A stretch of DNA of 64,000 nucleotides from Vibrio cyclitrophicus (GTDB lineage: Bacteria; Pseudomonadota; Gammaproteobacteria; Enterobacterales; Vibrionaceae), in assembly GCA_023206055.1 (NCBI GenBank), contig CP065366.1:2852001-2916000 (forward strand), read 5' to 3'. The notes beneath the pieces were generated by a model that saw only the letters and a program-made list of their open reading frames with translations, searched no databases and had not been told where the DNA came from. The position numbers and the translations under genes were made by a program. This document shows, one piece after another, positions 44,722-53,516 of the stretch; position 1 is the first letter of the stretch; each line of letters starts with the position of its first letter.

Positions 44722-45906
44722 TTAGCCCGGGTGACCATCCACCCTTGGCGTTAACAGCATCATCCCAAATTTCCAGATAAACAGCCCGAATGCTAACGTC
44801 CATAAACCAGCGCTGATGTTGACCATCTCAAATAAATACGCTGGGAAGAATGTCACACCTAAACTACGAACGAGTGCCGTGATAAATATAGCCGAGAACG
44901 CCAAAGCCATACTTGGCCCTTTATAGATAGCACGACCGGTATGTCCCATTGTCACTCGCGTAATCATCGCCAGTATCAAACCGCTCAAGCCACCAATTGC
45001 GAACAAGTGCAGCATGTTATGACTCGCAAATGGGTTATCTAACAGACCACGTAACAACAAGCTTAGAGGAATACATAGATAAGCCGCGTGCAGCGACCAC
45101 ACCAAAGGTTCAGACAGCGTTGTCCAAGGTTTCCATCGGATAAAGCGCACCAACTGAGTCACACCTGCCAATACCATCAACTCATTGCCGACTTGAGCAA
45201 AGGTCAATGGGAAGAAGCTCAGCACAAACAACCCAACCAAAGGTAGATTGGCTAGCCATTCCAACCAAACCAAGGGCTGTGCTTTTTCGAAATCAAAACG
45301 ACGTGCCGTGAAGAACGGGATCACTCGCCCACCCATCACTGATAACAGCAAGGTAAACCACCACAACATAGCCTGCCAAACTGCAGACGATGGGAATGGA
45401 GGCATCCCCTTAATGGTCGCGTAACTAGCAAAGTTCGCCACGATAGCCAATATAAACAGCGGCACAAAAAACAGGTTCTTCCAGCCTTTCGATTTCACGA
45501 CGCGGAAACCAATCTCGTAAGCGGCAAAGATCAAGAACAACGCTTCAACCGATGAGGTTAACCACAATGGCGCCGGTGTCCAAAACAGAATACGAGGTGC
45601 AAGCCATAAGCCAACAAGAGCTGCCAGCCGATAGTGCTTGGTGCCGTTGACACCCGTCCATGTTTGTACCGCCGTTAACACAAAGCCGACCACTATTGCC
45701 ATTGAGAAACCAAACAGCATTTCATGTACGTGCCACCAAAGCGCTGGTACTTTTAGCATTTCAGGCTGACCGCTTTGGAACATGATGACCCAAGCCACAA
45801 TCGCGATCACAGCATAGAGACTGCCTAAAAAGAAGAAAGGTCTAAAACCCAAACGAAGATAGGCTGGAATCGCGTCTTCTACACTTTTATCTGTGATATT
45901 TAACAA
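44722..45906 (-). CDS. nnrS: NnrS-family membrane protein
   Basis: NnrS is a heme- and copper-containing membrane protein linked to nitric-oxide stress in V. cholerae. The 394-residue protein has about 12 hydrophobic helices and conserved histidines (WWHVHEMLFGFSMA near residue 58; HNMLHLFAIGG near 300). The only sensible start is TTG at 45904-45906, with AGGAG five bases upstream; no ATG occurs in the first 40 codons. An FNR-like box lies 51-64 bases upstream, which fits control by oxygen or NO-responsive regulators. Confidence 0.88.
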   Translation of the reverse strand: MLNITDKSVEDAIPAYLRLGFRPFFFLGSLYAVIAIVAWVIMFQSGQPEMLKVPALWWHVHEMLFGFSMAIVVGFVLTAVQTWTGVNGTKHYRLAALVGLWLAPRILFWTPAPLWLTSSVEALFLIFAAYEIGFRVVKSKGWKNLFFVPLFILAIVANFASYATIKGMPPFPSSAVWQAMLWWFTLLLSVMGGRVIPFFTARRFDFEKAQPLVWLEWLANLPLVGLFVLSFFPLTFAQVGNELMVLAGVTQLVRFIRWKPWTTLSEPLVWSLHAAYLCIPLSLLLRGLLDNPFASHNMLHLFAIGGLSGLILAMITRVTMGHTGRAIYKGPSMALAFSAIFITALVRSLGVTFFPAYLFEMVNISAGLWTLAFGLFIWKFGMMLLTPRVDGHPG

Positions 45907-45956
45907 ACTCGCTCCTAATTCTCAGATAAGCGGCCAAGGTATTACCTAAACCAAAT

Positions 45957-45970
45957 TTGGTGTGCATCAA
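45957..45970 (-). promoter_or_regulatory. FNR/DNR-type box upstream of nnrS
   Basis: TTGGTGTGCATCAA matches TTGAT-N4-ATCAA at 9 of 10 fixed positions. A TTATCT on the minus strand at 45924-45929 may be the -10. A partly overlapping TGCATC/GATGCA pair at 45963-45980 may be coincidental. Confidence 0.6.
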
Positions 45971-46194
45971 ATCCGATGCAATATTCAGATCACATTGCAT
46001 GAAACGCGCCAATTAGATAAAACCAGTAAAAACAGCGACTCACGAGATTCACTAGCCAATAAACAAGTCAAAAAAACACAACCAAAAGAGTCATAAAGAC
46101 ATATGTATGTATAAATAGAAACTTACTGACTTTTGGTATCTCGCCACATATAGTAAGACTAGACTTAAATGGAACAACTCAGACAAGGAATGCG

Positions 46195-46749
46195 ATGTAT
46201 ATTTTTGGTTATGGCAGCTTAATCAACTCATCTTCACGCCAGCTTACCGGTCAGACAGGGCAAGCGATCCCTGCAATTGTTCATGGCTTAATTCGCCATT
46301 GGAGCAAGATCGATGACAGCTATGTATTATCACCTTTGATCGTCAATCTTGGCGAGGGACAAGTGAATGGTGTGTTGCTTGAGGTGGATGATATTGCACT
46401 GGCTGAATTTGATCGCCGTGAGCGTGGTTATCACCGAATCGAATTAAAGGCCTCTCAGATAGAAAGCCAAAATGAGTTTAAACAAGAGCAATCGATCTGG
46501 GTTTACATCAAAGACGAGATTGAAGCACCTTGCGAAAACAGCCCTATCGTTCAAACCTACGTCGATACGGTATTAGCAGGATGTTTAGAAGTGTCTGAAA
46601 GCTTTGCAGCGCACTTTGTTAAACACACACAAGGTTGGCATCACCCATTAGAAAATGATCGCCACCAACCTAAATACGGCAACCTTGCTGGGGTTTCCGA
46701 TCACCACCACAGTGTAATCGATGGCTTGATACTGACCGTGCGCAGCTAG
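46195..46749 (+). CDS. Gamma-glutamylcyclotransferase-like protein
   Basis: The 184-residue protein begins MYIFGYGSLI; YGSL near residues 6-9 is the family's substrate-binding motif, and a conserved glutamate lies in FDRRERGYHR near 76. GGCT-like enzymes cleave gamma-glutamyl dipeptides to 5-oxoproline, but this bacterial subgroup is not well characterised and could act otherwise. It is divergent from nnrS. Confidence 0.78.
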   Translation: MYIFGYGSLINSSSRQLTGQTGQAIPAIVHGLIRHWSKIDDSYVLSPLIVNLGEGQVNGVLLEVDDIALAEFDRRERGYHRIELKASQIESQNEFKQEQSIWVYIKDEIEAPCENSPIVQTYVDTVLAGCLEVSESFAAHFVKHTQGWHHPLENDRHQPKYGNLAGVSDHHHSVIDGLILTVRS

Positions 46750-46753
46750 TTGA

Positions 46754-46789
46754 TTTAGGTTGGTGAACACATTGACTCACCAACCTAAA
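46754..46789. terminator. Hairpin between convergent genes
   Basis: A 13-bp perfect stem (TTTAGGTTGGTGA / TCACCAACCTAAA) with a 10-base loop between the GGCT-like and tRNA-binding genes. It lacks a T run but is placed to end both. Confidence 0.65.
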
Positions 46790-46795
46790 GTGAGC

Positions 46796-47128
46796 TTAAA
46801 CGACACGAATACCCGCTGACATCGCACGTTCCGGGGTCAGCAATACACTTTCAGATTCATCTTCCGTTTCGGCACATAACAACATGCACTCAGAAGTGTG
46901 CCCTCTCATCTTCGCCTTCGCTAGATTACACAAAACAACAACCTGCTTACCCATCAACTCTTCTTCGGTGTAGTAAGGCACTAGGCTGGTCACCGTTTGT
47001 AGCGTCTTGTCACCGATATCCACTTGCACGATGTACAGTTTGTCGGCGTTTTCATGACGCACAACTTCAATGATCTTACCCACACGCATTTCTAACTTAG
47101 CAAAGTCACCATAAGAGACAGTATCCAT
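46796..47128 (-). CDS. tRNA-binding-domain (EMAP/OB-fold) protein, YgjH type
   Basis: The 110-residue protein is an EMAPII-type OB fold, as in CsaA, Trbp111 and the C-terminus of MetRS. The pattern KLEMRVGKIIEVVRHENADKLY near the start, the QVVVLCNLAKAKMRG middle and the SECMLLC segment are conserved. Such proteins bind tRNA elbow structure, possibly as tRNA chaperones. It matches E. coli YgjH in length. Confidence 0.85.
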   Translation of the reverse strand: MDTVSYGDFAKLEMRVGKIIEVVRHENADKLYIVQVDIGDKTLQTVTSLVPYYTEEELMGKQVVVLCNLAKAKMRGHTSECMLLCAETEDESESVLLTPERAMSAGIRVV

Positions 47129-47188
47129 TTCTCACTTCCTATATTGATTTATTTTCACTCATTAAATTGTTTACTAAAATTAAGTAAA

Positions 47189-47204
47189 ATGTAAATGTTT
47201 ACAC
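47189..47204. promoter_or_regulatory. GalR-type operator upstream of galR
   Basis: ATGTAAATGTTTACAC keeps the palindrome TGTAAA-TG-TTTACA. It resembles the GTGTAAACGTTTACAC site before galE and lies about 130 bases before galR, which suggests autoregulation. Confidence 0.65.
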
Positions 47205-47325
47205 TAGCATTAAGCCTAATAATTACAAGCGGTAAAGATCTCATTACTGGAAGTAAAATGAGAGTTTCGTTGCCTTACTATCATTGTCGGTGTTAAATAG
47301 ATGCAGCAATGTATAGAGGTTAAAA

Positions 47326-48324
47326 ATGGCAACAATTAAAGATGTAGCAAAGGAAGCTGGTGTTTCTGTTGCAACCGTATCTCGAGTGATCAACAAGTCT
47401 CCTAAGGCGAGTGCAAGCTCGGTAGAGTCTGTAACTAAAGCGATGTCTAAACTCGGCTATCGTCCGAATGCCAATGCTCGTGCACTGGTAAGCCAAAGCA
47501 CGAACACTGTTGGTGTACTAGTCGGTGACATCTCCGATCCCTTTTTTGGCACGCTGGTTAAGGCTGTCGATAATGTCGCTCGTGAGAACGGAAAACATAT
47601 CCTTGTCGGCAATGGCTCACACGATCGTGAAGAAGAGAGACAAGCGATTGAATTGCTGATTAACAGCCGTTGCGACGCCTTGGTGATCCACTCGAAAGGC
47701 CTAACTGACGAAGAACTGATTGCCTATGCAAAAGAAGTCAAAGGCTTAGTGCTGATCAATCGCTATATTGCTGAGATAGCCAACCGTTGTATTTTCTTGG
47801 ACAACAAGAAAGGCGCGTATCTTGCGACTGAATATCTGATCCGTCATGGTCATAAAAATATTGCCTGTATCGCTTCATCGCACAGCATTGAAGATGCCGA
47901 TGAGCGTATCCAAGGTTACTTAGCGGCACTCTCAGATTACAAAATAGCGCTATCTGACAGCTATATTGAATACTCAGCGCCCACCAGTGACGGTGGCGAA
48001 TACGCCATGACTAACCTTCTGACTAAATCGCTGCCAATCACTGGTATTGTGGCGTACAACGATTACATGGCAGCTGGTGCTTTGTCTGTCCTTGATGAAA
48101 ACGGTATTCAAGCGCCGGACAAAATGTCGATCATCGGTTTCGATGATGGCTTGATTGCCCGCTATGTTCATCCAAAGCTCACCACTATTCGCTACCCGAT
48201 TCAGATGATGGCAGAGAAAGCGACACGACTCGCATTGCACTTAGCCAAAGGTGAAAACACCTCAACTGAGCCAATGATGTTCTCTCCAACTCTGGTACGT
48301 CGTAATTCGGTAGAGAAAGTCTAA
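47326..48324 (+). CDS. galR: Galactose repressor GalR/GalS
   Basis: GalR represses galactose genes until it binds galactose. The 332-residue protein has the LacI-type headpiece TIKDVAKEAGVSVATVSRVI (residues 3-22), the hinge RPNANARALVSQ and the periplasmic-binding-like effector domain (GDISDPFFGTLVKAVD, near 70; YNDYMAAGALSVL near 245). It aligns throughout with E. coli GalR. GalS cannot be excluded, but the headpiece TIKDVAKEAGVSVATVSRVINKSPKAS is closer to GalR. It stands beside the galETKM genes, which run toward it. Confidence 0.94.
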   Translation: MATIKDVAKEAGVSVATVSRVINKSPKASASSVESVTKAMSKLGYRPNANARALVSQSTNTVGVLVGDISDPFFGTLVKAVDNVARENGKHILVGNGSHDREEERQAIELLINSRCDALVIHSKGLTDEELIAYAKEVKGLVLINRYIAEIANRCIFLDNKKGAYLATEYLIRHGHKNIACIASSHSIEDADERIQGYLAALSDYKIALSDSYIEYSAPTSDGGEYAMTNLLTKSLPITGIVAYNDYMAAGALSVLDENGIQAPDKMSIIGFDDGLIARYVHPKLTTIRYPIQMMAEKATRLALHLAKGENTSTEPMMFSPTLVRRNSVEKV

Positions 48325-48352
48325 GTTCTAGTTTAATCATCAAACAATAAAC

Positions 48353-48391
48353 AAAAAAAAGCCCTAACAGAATCGCTTCTGTTAGGGCTTT
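48353..48391 (-). terminator. Terminator at the end of the gal operon
   Basis: AAAGCCCTAACAG and CTGTTAGGGCTTT form a 13-bp stem, with T8 on the minus strand and only TTT-CC on the other. It is ~150 bases past galM and can also stop galR partly. Confidence 0.85.
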
Positions 48392-48543
48392 CCTACCTTA
48401 CTCAGATACTCAACAATCGCGCTTAATAAACCGCACTCTTGTTGAGCGCCACTTTTGCTCATCCCCCAAGAACAACGCGATAATTCACATCGTCCTATTC
48501 ACTAGCAAAAGATATTGGCGTAACCACTTTGAGCTAGAGCGTA

Positions 48544-49623
48544 TTAGTTTGAAGAATCCCCCGAAAATTCAAACTGGTAACAGGTACTGTAGTTATATTC
48601 TTGTTCAGGCTTGAGAATACAACTGTCCTGCTTCCACTCTGGGTGGTTAGGAGAGTCAGGTAAGAACTGGGTTTCTAATGCCAAACCTGCGTAGTCTTCA
48701 TAGCTGCCACCACTTCGGTTTGGTGTGCCACCAAGCCAGTTTCCGGTGTATAGCTGCATCGCAGGTTTGGTTGAAAATACTTTTAGTGTAACGAGCGCAT
48801 CTGGCGAGGTTACGGTCGCGGCGCATTGAGTGCGCTTACAGCCGTCAGCCAATAAGAAAGAGTGGTCGTAACCCTTGGCTGCTTTCTGCTGTTCATCACC
48901 CAACAAACGCTCTGAGATCATCATAGGCTGATTGAAGTCGAAGCTGGTCGATTTCACCGATTTAAGGTTACCTAATGGGATTCCTACCGAATTGGTCGGT
49001 AAGAATTGATTGGCGTTAATGCTAACAATGTGTGACAAACAGTCGTGTCCAGCTTCAGCGCCAAGTAGATTGAAGTACGCATGATTCGTTAGGTTGACTA
49101 CAGTCGGCTTGTCTGTGGTTGCAGAGTAATTAATGGAAACTCGATTGTCTTCGGTGATGTCATAACGCACCGACACATTCAAATTCCCCGGGAATCCTTG
49201 GTCACCATCAGCAGACTCAAGAGTAAACATCACTGACGTTTCAGTTTGCTCGGCAATATTCCAACGGCGTTTATCAAAACCATCTGGGCCACCATGTAAA
49301 GTATTGCCCGCTTGGTTGGTTTCCAGCTTGTGGTTCTGACCATCAATTTTGAAACGACCATTGGCTATGCGGTTAGCATAACGACCAACAGTTGTACCCA
49401 TATAGCTGGCTTGTTTATCGAAGTTCTCCATTGAGTTAACACCCAACAAAACTTCTCTTCTATTTCCTTTTACCGGCAGGATACAGCTCAACCATGTTGC
49501 CCCAATATCCATGAATGTCACTTGCATGCTATGCGTATTTGACAGCGTCACTAACTGAGCGGGTTGGCCATCATAGGCTGGAGTCTGCGTCATGGATTGA
49601 TGCAGGTTTTGCTCTTGTGTCAT
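48544..49623 (-). CDS. galM: Aldose 1-epimerase (galactose mutarotase)
   Basis: GalM converts beta-D-galactose to the alpha form that GalK accepts. The 359-residue protein has the GRYANRIANGRF segment near 78, an active-site histidine in VNLTNHAYFNL near 182, and the glutamate in ALETQFLPDSPNHP near 320. AGAAGGAATTTAGA precedes the ATG. It is the last gene of the minus-strand gal operon, 112 bases past galK. Confidence 0.95.
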   Translation of the reverse strand: MTQEQNLHQSMTQTPAYDGQPAQLVTLSNTHSMQVTFMDIGATWLSCILPVKGNRREVLLGVNSMENFDKQASYMGTTVGRYANRIANGRFKIDGQNHKLETNQAGNTLHGGPDGFDKRRWNIAEQTETSVMFTLESADGDQGFPGNLNVSVRYDITEDNRVSINYSATTDKPTVVNLTNHAYFNLLGAEAGHDCLSHIVSINANQFLPTNSVGIPLGNLKSVKSTSFDFNQPMMISERLLGDEQQKAAKGYDHSFLLADGCKRTQCAATVTSPDALVTLKVFSTKPAMQLYTGNWLGGTPNRSGGSYEDYAGLALETQFLPDSPNHPEWKQDSCILKPEQEYNYSTCYQFEFSGDSSN

Positions 49624-49670
49624 TCTAAATTCCTTCTAGTGCCAGTAAAAACCCTCTACCTGAAGTAAAG

Positions 49671-49704
49671 GCTTTAGCATTTGGCCTACCATGATCTTTT
49701 TACT
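49671..49704 (-). repeat. Element after galK, repeated after lacZ (copy 1)
   Basis: The segment TTGGCCTACCATGATCTTTT (from 49681) and a few bases before it recur after lacZ at 62288-62321. In both copies the TTGGCC begins 54 bases before the last base of the preceding stop codon. Identity over the first 24 bases is 22/24. Confidence 0.6.
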
Positions 49705-49734
49705 TGGTAAGCTCTATATTAAGTCTCGAAGCCG

Positions 49735-50895
49735 TTAGATTACTTCAACTAAGCCTGCTCCGTCTTTCGCTTGGCACACATAAATAGATTCTTTTAGACC
49801 CGTCGCCGCTTGATATTTCTGCTCAACGGTTGTTTTAATTTCATCAACCAATGCAGGTGGAACCAATGCCACAATACAACCACCGAAACCACCGCCAGTC
49901 ATACGCACGCCACCTTGTTCGCCGATCACTTCTTTGACCATATCAACCAGCGTATCAATCTCTTTAACCGTAATTTCAAAATCATCACGCATTGATGCAT
50001 GAGATTCAGCCATCAACTCACCCATACGCTTCATATCATGAGTGCGCAGAGCTTGAGCCGCTTCAACCGTACGGTCATTTTCTGTAATCACGTGACGAGC
50101 GCGCTTAGCGACCATCTCATCAAGTTCAGACTCTTTCGCATTGAACTGTTCAATCGTCACATCACGCAATGCTGGAACACCAAAGATGCGTGCAGCTTCC
50201 TCACATTGCTCACGACGCGTGTTGTATTCACTGTCGACCAAACCACGTTTCTTGTTTGAATTGATGATCACCACGGCCATATCTTCAGGCATCGAAACCG
50301 CTTGAGTTTCTAGGCTACGGCAATCCAAAAGCATCGCGTGGTTCGCACGACCTTCAGCCGAGATCATTTGGTCCATAATGCCGCAGTTACAACCAACGAA
50401 TTCGTTCTCTGCTTGCTGACCATTCAATGCGACTTCAGCTTGAGTGATCTCTAGGTTGTAAAGCACCTTGAATGTCTGACCAATAACCACCTCTAGTGCC
50501 GCCGATGAACTCAAACCTGCACCTTGAGGCACGTTGCCCGTTACAGAGATGTCTGCACCTGTAAATTCAAAACCACGACCTTTTAAGCACTTCACCACAC
50601 CACGAATGTAGTTCGCCCACATCTTGTCCTGTTGGAACGTGATCTCTTGAGTGATGTCGAATTCGTCTACTGCATTATCGTAGTCGACAGACACAACACG
50701 AACGATGTTGTCGTCGCGCTTCGCCGCCGCTACAACGGTTTGGTAGTTAATGGCACACGGTAGAACAAAACCATCGTTGTAGTCAGTGTGCTCGCCAATC
50801 AGGTTCACACGACCTGGCGCTTGAACGATGTGAGTCGCTTGGTAGCCAAGGACTTGCTCAAAAGATGCTTTCACGTTTTGGATTAGATCAGACAT
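49735..50895 (-). CDS. galK: Galactokinase
   Basis: GalK phosphorylates alpha-galactose to galactose-1-phosphate with ATP. The 386-residue GHMP kinase has GRVNLIGEHTDYNDGFVLP near 28, the PQGAGLSSSAALEV phosphate loop near 125, and the GGGFGGCIVALV motif near 350. It follows galT by 193 bases, a gap carrying an inverted pair of REP-like repeats. Confidence 0.97.
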   Translation of the reverse strand: MSDLIQNVKASFEQVLGYQATHIVQAPGRVNLIGEHTDYNDGFVLPCAINYQTVVAAAKRDDNIVRVVSVDYDNAVDEFDITQEITFQQDKMWANYIRGVVKCLKGRGFEFTGADISVTGNVPQGAGLSSSAALEVVIGQTFKVLYNLEITQAEVALNGQQAENEFVGCNCGIMDQMISAEGRANHAMLLDCRSLETQAVSMPEDMAVVIINSNKKRGLVDSEYNTRREQCEEAARIFGVPALRDVTIEQFNAKESELDEMVAKRARHVITENDRTVEAAQALRTHDMKRMGELMAESHASMRDDFEITVKEIDTLVDMVKEVIGEQGGVRMTGGGFGGCIVALVPPALVDEIKTTVEQKYQAATGLKESIYVCQAKDGAGLVEVI

Positions 50896-50965
50896 AAGTA
50901 AACTCTCTGCTTAAACTCTTTGTTCAATTGGTTATGGCCCCTTCATGGCACCACTTTAATTCTTT

Positions 50966-51006
50966 GAGATTCCCGACTCCTTTGTTCCTCACTCTCGGGA
51001 TTGACG
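50966..51006. repeat. REP-like palindromic unit, copy A1
   Basis: A 41-base unit starting GAGATTCCCGA and closing TCGGGATTGACG, with an internal inverted repeat. It has the same ends as the unit at 52206-52247 and as the reverse complement of the unit at 51027-51065. Confidence 0.7.
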
Positions 51007-51026
51007 CTAAACGTTTCAATGAAACT

Positions 51027-51065
51027 GTCATTCCAGAATCGAGGGACGAGATATCAGGAATCTCG
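51027..51065. repeat. REP-like palindromic unit, copy B1 (inverted)
   Basis: A 39-base unit beginning GTCATTCCAGAATCGAGG and ending GGAATCTCG. It differs from the unit at 52306-52344 at two of 39 positions. Together with 50966-51006 it forms an inverted pair in the galK-galT gap. Confidence 0.75.
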
Positions 51066-51088
51066 TTTGTTACCTAAAAAGCTGCGTC

Positions 51089-52141
51089 TTACTGCTCTTT
51101 GTAGTGAACGTCACTCAAATCACGAAGACGTTGCGCAGCTTGTTCTGCGGTCAAATCACGTTGAGATTCAGCCAACATTTCGTAGCCCACCATGAACTTG
51201 CGAACTGAAGCACTGCGTAACAGTGGCGGGTAGAACAACGCATGCAGCTGCCAGTGATCGATGTCGGTACCTTCTTCGAAGAACGGCGCATAATGCCAAC
51301 CCATAGAGTAGGGGAATGAACATTGGAACAAGTTGTCGTAACGACTGGTCAGCTTCTTAACCGCAAGCGCTAAATCATCACGTTGTTCGTCAGTCAGTTC
51401 ACTCATGCGACGAATATGTGTTTTTGGCAGCAACATGGTTTCAAATGGCCATGCCGCCCAGTAAGGAACCACAGCAATCCAATGTTCAGTTTCAACCACA
51501 GTGCGAGATCCGTCTTTCATTTCAGCTTCAACGTAGTCCACTAATAGGTTTGAACCTTGTTGCTCGAAGTATTCTTTTAGAAGCTTTTCTTTACGTTCAA
51601 TTTCGTTTGGCAGAAAGCTGTTCGCCCAAATTTGACCGTGTGGGTGAGGCTGAGAACAGCCCATTGTCTCGCCTTTGTTCTCAAACGCTTGAACCCATAG
51701 GTAATCTTTACCAAGCTCTTCAATCTGCTCGTTCCAGGTATCTATCACGCCGCGGATTTTATTCACCGGTAACTCTGGCAGCGTTTTGCTGTGGTCTGGA
51801 GAGAAACAGATAACGCGGCTCAACCCACGAACACCTTGAGTCTTAAATAGAGGGTTGTCAGACTCTGGAGCGTCAGGCGAATCAGGCATCAACGCCGCGA
51901 AATCATTACTGAATACATAAGTACCGTCGTAATCTGGGTTTTCATCACCCGAGATACGTGTGTTGGTTGGGCACAAGAAACACTCTTTCTCGTACTCAGG
52001 AAGTTGTTCAGTCGATGGCTTCTCGTCTTGACCGCTCCACGGGCGTTTAGCACGGTGCGGTGATACTAAGATCCACTGACCCGTTAGTGGGTTATAACGA
52101 CGATGCGGGTGGTCTACTGGGTTAAATTCAACTTTTGACAT
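51089..52141 (-). CDS. galT: Galactose-1-phosphate uridylyltransferase
   Basis: GalT exchanges UMP between UDP-glucose and galactose-1-phosphate. The 350-residue protein has the active-site H166-P-H168 in SQPHPHGQIW and the zinc cysteines C54 and C57 (CFLC). It precedes galK. Upstream, a 228-base gap to galE contains a second inverted repeat pair. Confidence 0.97.
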   Translation of the reverse strand: MSKVEFNPVDHPHRRYNPLTGQWILVSPHRAKRPWSGQDEKPSTEQLPEYEKECFLCPTNTRISGDENPDYDGTYVFSNDFAALMPDSPDAPESDNPLFKTQGVRGLSRVICFSPDHSKTLPELPVNKIRGVIDTWNEQIEELGKDYLWVQAFENKGETMGCSQPHPHGQIWANSFLPNEIERKEKLLKEYFEQQGSNLLVDYVEAEMKDGSRTVVETEHWIAVVPYWAAWPFETMLLPKTHIRRMSELTDEQRDDLALAVKKLTSRYDNLFQCSFPYSMGWHYAPFFEEGTDIDHWQLHALFYPPLLRSASVRKFMVGYEMLAESQRDLTAEQAAQRLRDLSDVHYKEQ

Positions 52142-52205
52142 ACTTACATTGCTCTTAATTTTTGTGTCTTGGTCAATTCACCAAGACGAATAATTCTTCT
52201 ACAAG

Positions 52206-52247
52206 GAGATTCCCTATCACGCTCGTTCCTCGCTGTAGGGAATGACG
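52206..52247. repeat. REP-like palindromic unit, copy A2
   Basis: A 42-base unit: GAGATTCCCTA...TAGGGAATGACG, with a perfect 8-bp inner stem. Same ends as the A1 unit of the galK-galT gap. Confidence 0.7.
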
Positions 52248-52305
52248 TGTAATCTCATTGTGCTATTTATGCAAAGGCAACCGCTTCATAGCCTTATGCT
52301 CCTTC

Positions 52306-52344
52306 GTCATTCCAGAATCGAGGTACGAGATATCTGGAATCTCG
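52306..52344. repeat. REP-like palindromic unit, copy B2 (inverted)
   Basis: A 39-base unit, 37/39 identical to 51027-51065; the inner stem ATTCCAGA/TCTGGAAT is perfect. It lies 59 bases from A2 in opposite orientation. Confidence 0.75.
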
Positions 52345-52369
52345 CTTTTCTCAATAACCTAAAAGTCTC

Positions 52370-53380
52370 TTAGTAACCCTGGGGGTTGTTCGACTGCCAA
52401 TTCCAGGTATCCGCCGTCATTTCCATCACGCTGCGTGTCGCCTTCCAGCCCAGTTCGCGTTCTGCCTTTTCAGTGCTTGCCCAACATTCGGCAATATCAC
52501 CAGCACGACGCGGACATAATTCGTAAGGAACTGGCTTGCCCGACGCTTGTGCAAAGGCTTCAACCATCTCAAGTACACTCGAGCCTTTACCTGTACCTAG
52601 GTTGTAAATGTGTAGACCCGCTTTCTCACCCACGGCTTTTAATGCAGCTACGTGGCCATCAGCCAGATCCATCACGTGAATGTAGTCACGAACGCCTGTT
52701 CCATCCGGTGTTGGGTAATCGTTTCCAAAGATAGAAAGCTTCTCTCTACGGCCAACGGCAACCTGTGCGATGAACGGCATTAGGTTGTTTGGAATGCCTT
52801 GCGGATCTTCGCCCATGGTGCCTGATGGGTGTGCGCCAACAGGATTAAAGTAGCGCAGTAAAGTGACGCTCCAATCGTTTTCAGCGTTGAACAAATCACT
52901 CAAACACTCTTCGACCATGTACTTGCTACGACCGTAAGGGTTTGTGGTATCGCCCGTTGGTGAGCTTTCGGTGATCGGCACAATCTCAGGGTCGCCGTAC
53001 ACGGTTGCCGAAGAGCTAAACACGATGCTTTTCACGCCTGCTTTCTTCATGCTGCGCGCTAGAACCAGAGAACCATTTACATTGTTATCGTAGTACTCCA
53101 AAGGCTTAGCAACTGATTCGCCCACCGCTTTTAGGCCAGCGAAATGAATTACGGCTTGAATGTCATGCTTAGCAAAAACACCATCTAAGAAGGATTCATC
53201 ACGAATGTCGCCAAGGTAAAATGTTGGCGTTTGACCGGTTAGCGCATTGATTCGCTCCAGTACTAGCTCTTTGCTGTTGCAAAGGTTGTCTACAATGATG
53301 GGCTCCATGCCCGCCTGCATCATTTGAATACATGTGTGACTTCCGATGTAACCCATGCCGCCCGTTACCAGTACTTTCAC
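52370..53380 (-). CDS. galE: UDP-glucose 4-epimerase
   Basis: GalE interconverts UDP-galactose and UDP-glucose with bound NAD+. The 336-residue protein has the Rossmann GGMGYIG at 7-13 and the catalytic Y149-xxx-K153 pair. GTG at 53378-53380 is the start, with AGAGG six bases upstream; a longer frame adds nine residues. It is the first gene of galETKM and follows the GalR/CRP promoter region. Confidence 0.96.
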   Translation of the reverse strand: MKVLVTGGMGYIGSHTCIQMMQAGMEPIIVDNLCNSKELVLERINALTGQTPTFYLGDIRDESFLDGVFAKHDIQAVIHFAGLKAVGESVAKPLEYYDNNVNGSLVLARSMKKAGVKSIVFSSSATVYGDPEIVPITESSPTGDTTNPYGRSKYMVEECLSDLFNAENDWSVTLLRYFNPVGAHPSGTMGEDPQGIPNNLMPFIAQVAVGRREKLSIFGNDYPTPDGTGVRDYIHVMDLADGHVAALKAVGEKAGLHIYNLGTGKGSSVLEMVEAFAQASGKPVPYELCPRRAGDIAECWASTEKAERELGWKATRSVMEMTADTWNWQSNNPQGY

Positions 53381-53454
53381 AATCAACCTCTCTTCACTGT
53401 CATTCATGATGAAATCTGAACCGATACTCTGTGTATTAGTTCGTTGTTACAGAA

Positions 53455-53460
53455 ATAGTA
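53455..53460 (-). promoter_or_regulatory. Candidate galE -10 box
   Basis: TACTAT on the minus strand. With initiation near 53448, the CRP site is centred at about -42 and the GalR operator at about -60, the same as in the E. coli gal P1 promoter. Confidence 0.55.
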
Positions 53461-53482
53461 GCAGCCAATCTGACTATAATTC

Positions 53483-53498
53483 TGTGATCAGAACCACG
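53483..53498 (-). promoter_or_regulatory. CRP-type site before galE
   Basis: On the minus strand CGTGG-TTCTGA-TCACA fits 8/10 of TGTGA-N6-TCACA. CRP-cAMP would activate the gal promoter from a class II position. Confidence 0.6.
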
Positions 53499-53500
53499 AA

Positions 53501-53516
53501 GTGTAAACGTTTACAC
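53501..53516. promoter_or_regulatory. Perfect GalR operator before galE
   Basis: GTGTAAACGTTTACAC is a perfect 16-bp palindrome and matches the known GalR/GalS operator pattern GTGKAANCGNTTNCAC. Confidence 0.9.

Noticed and set aside
45963..45980. NsrR site formed by TGCATC/GATGCA before nnrS
   Set aside because: The halves are not in the order and spacing of the NsrR consensus; the FNR-like match is better.
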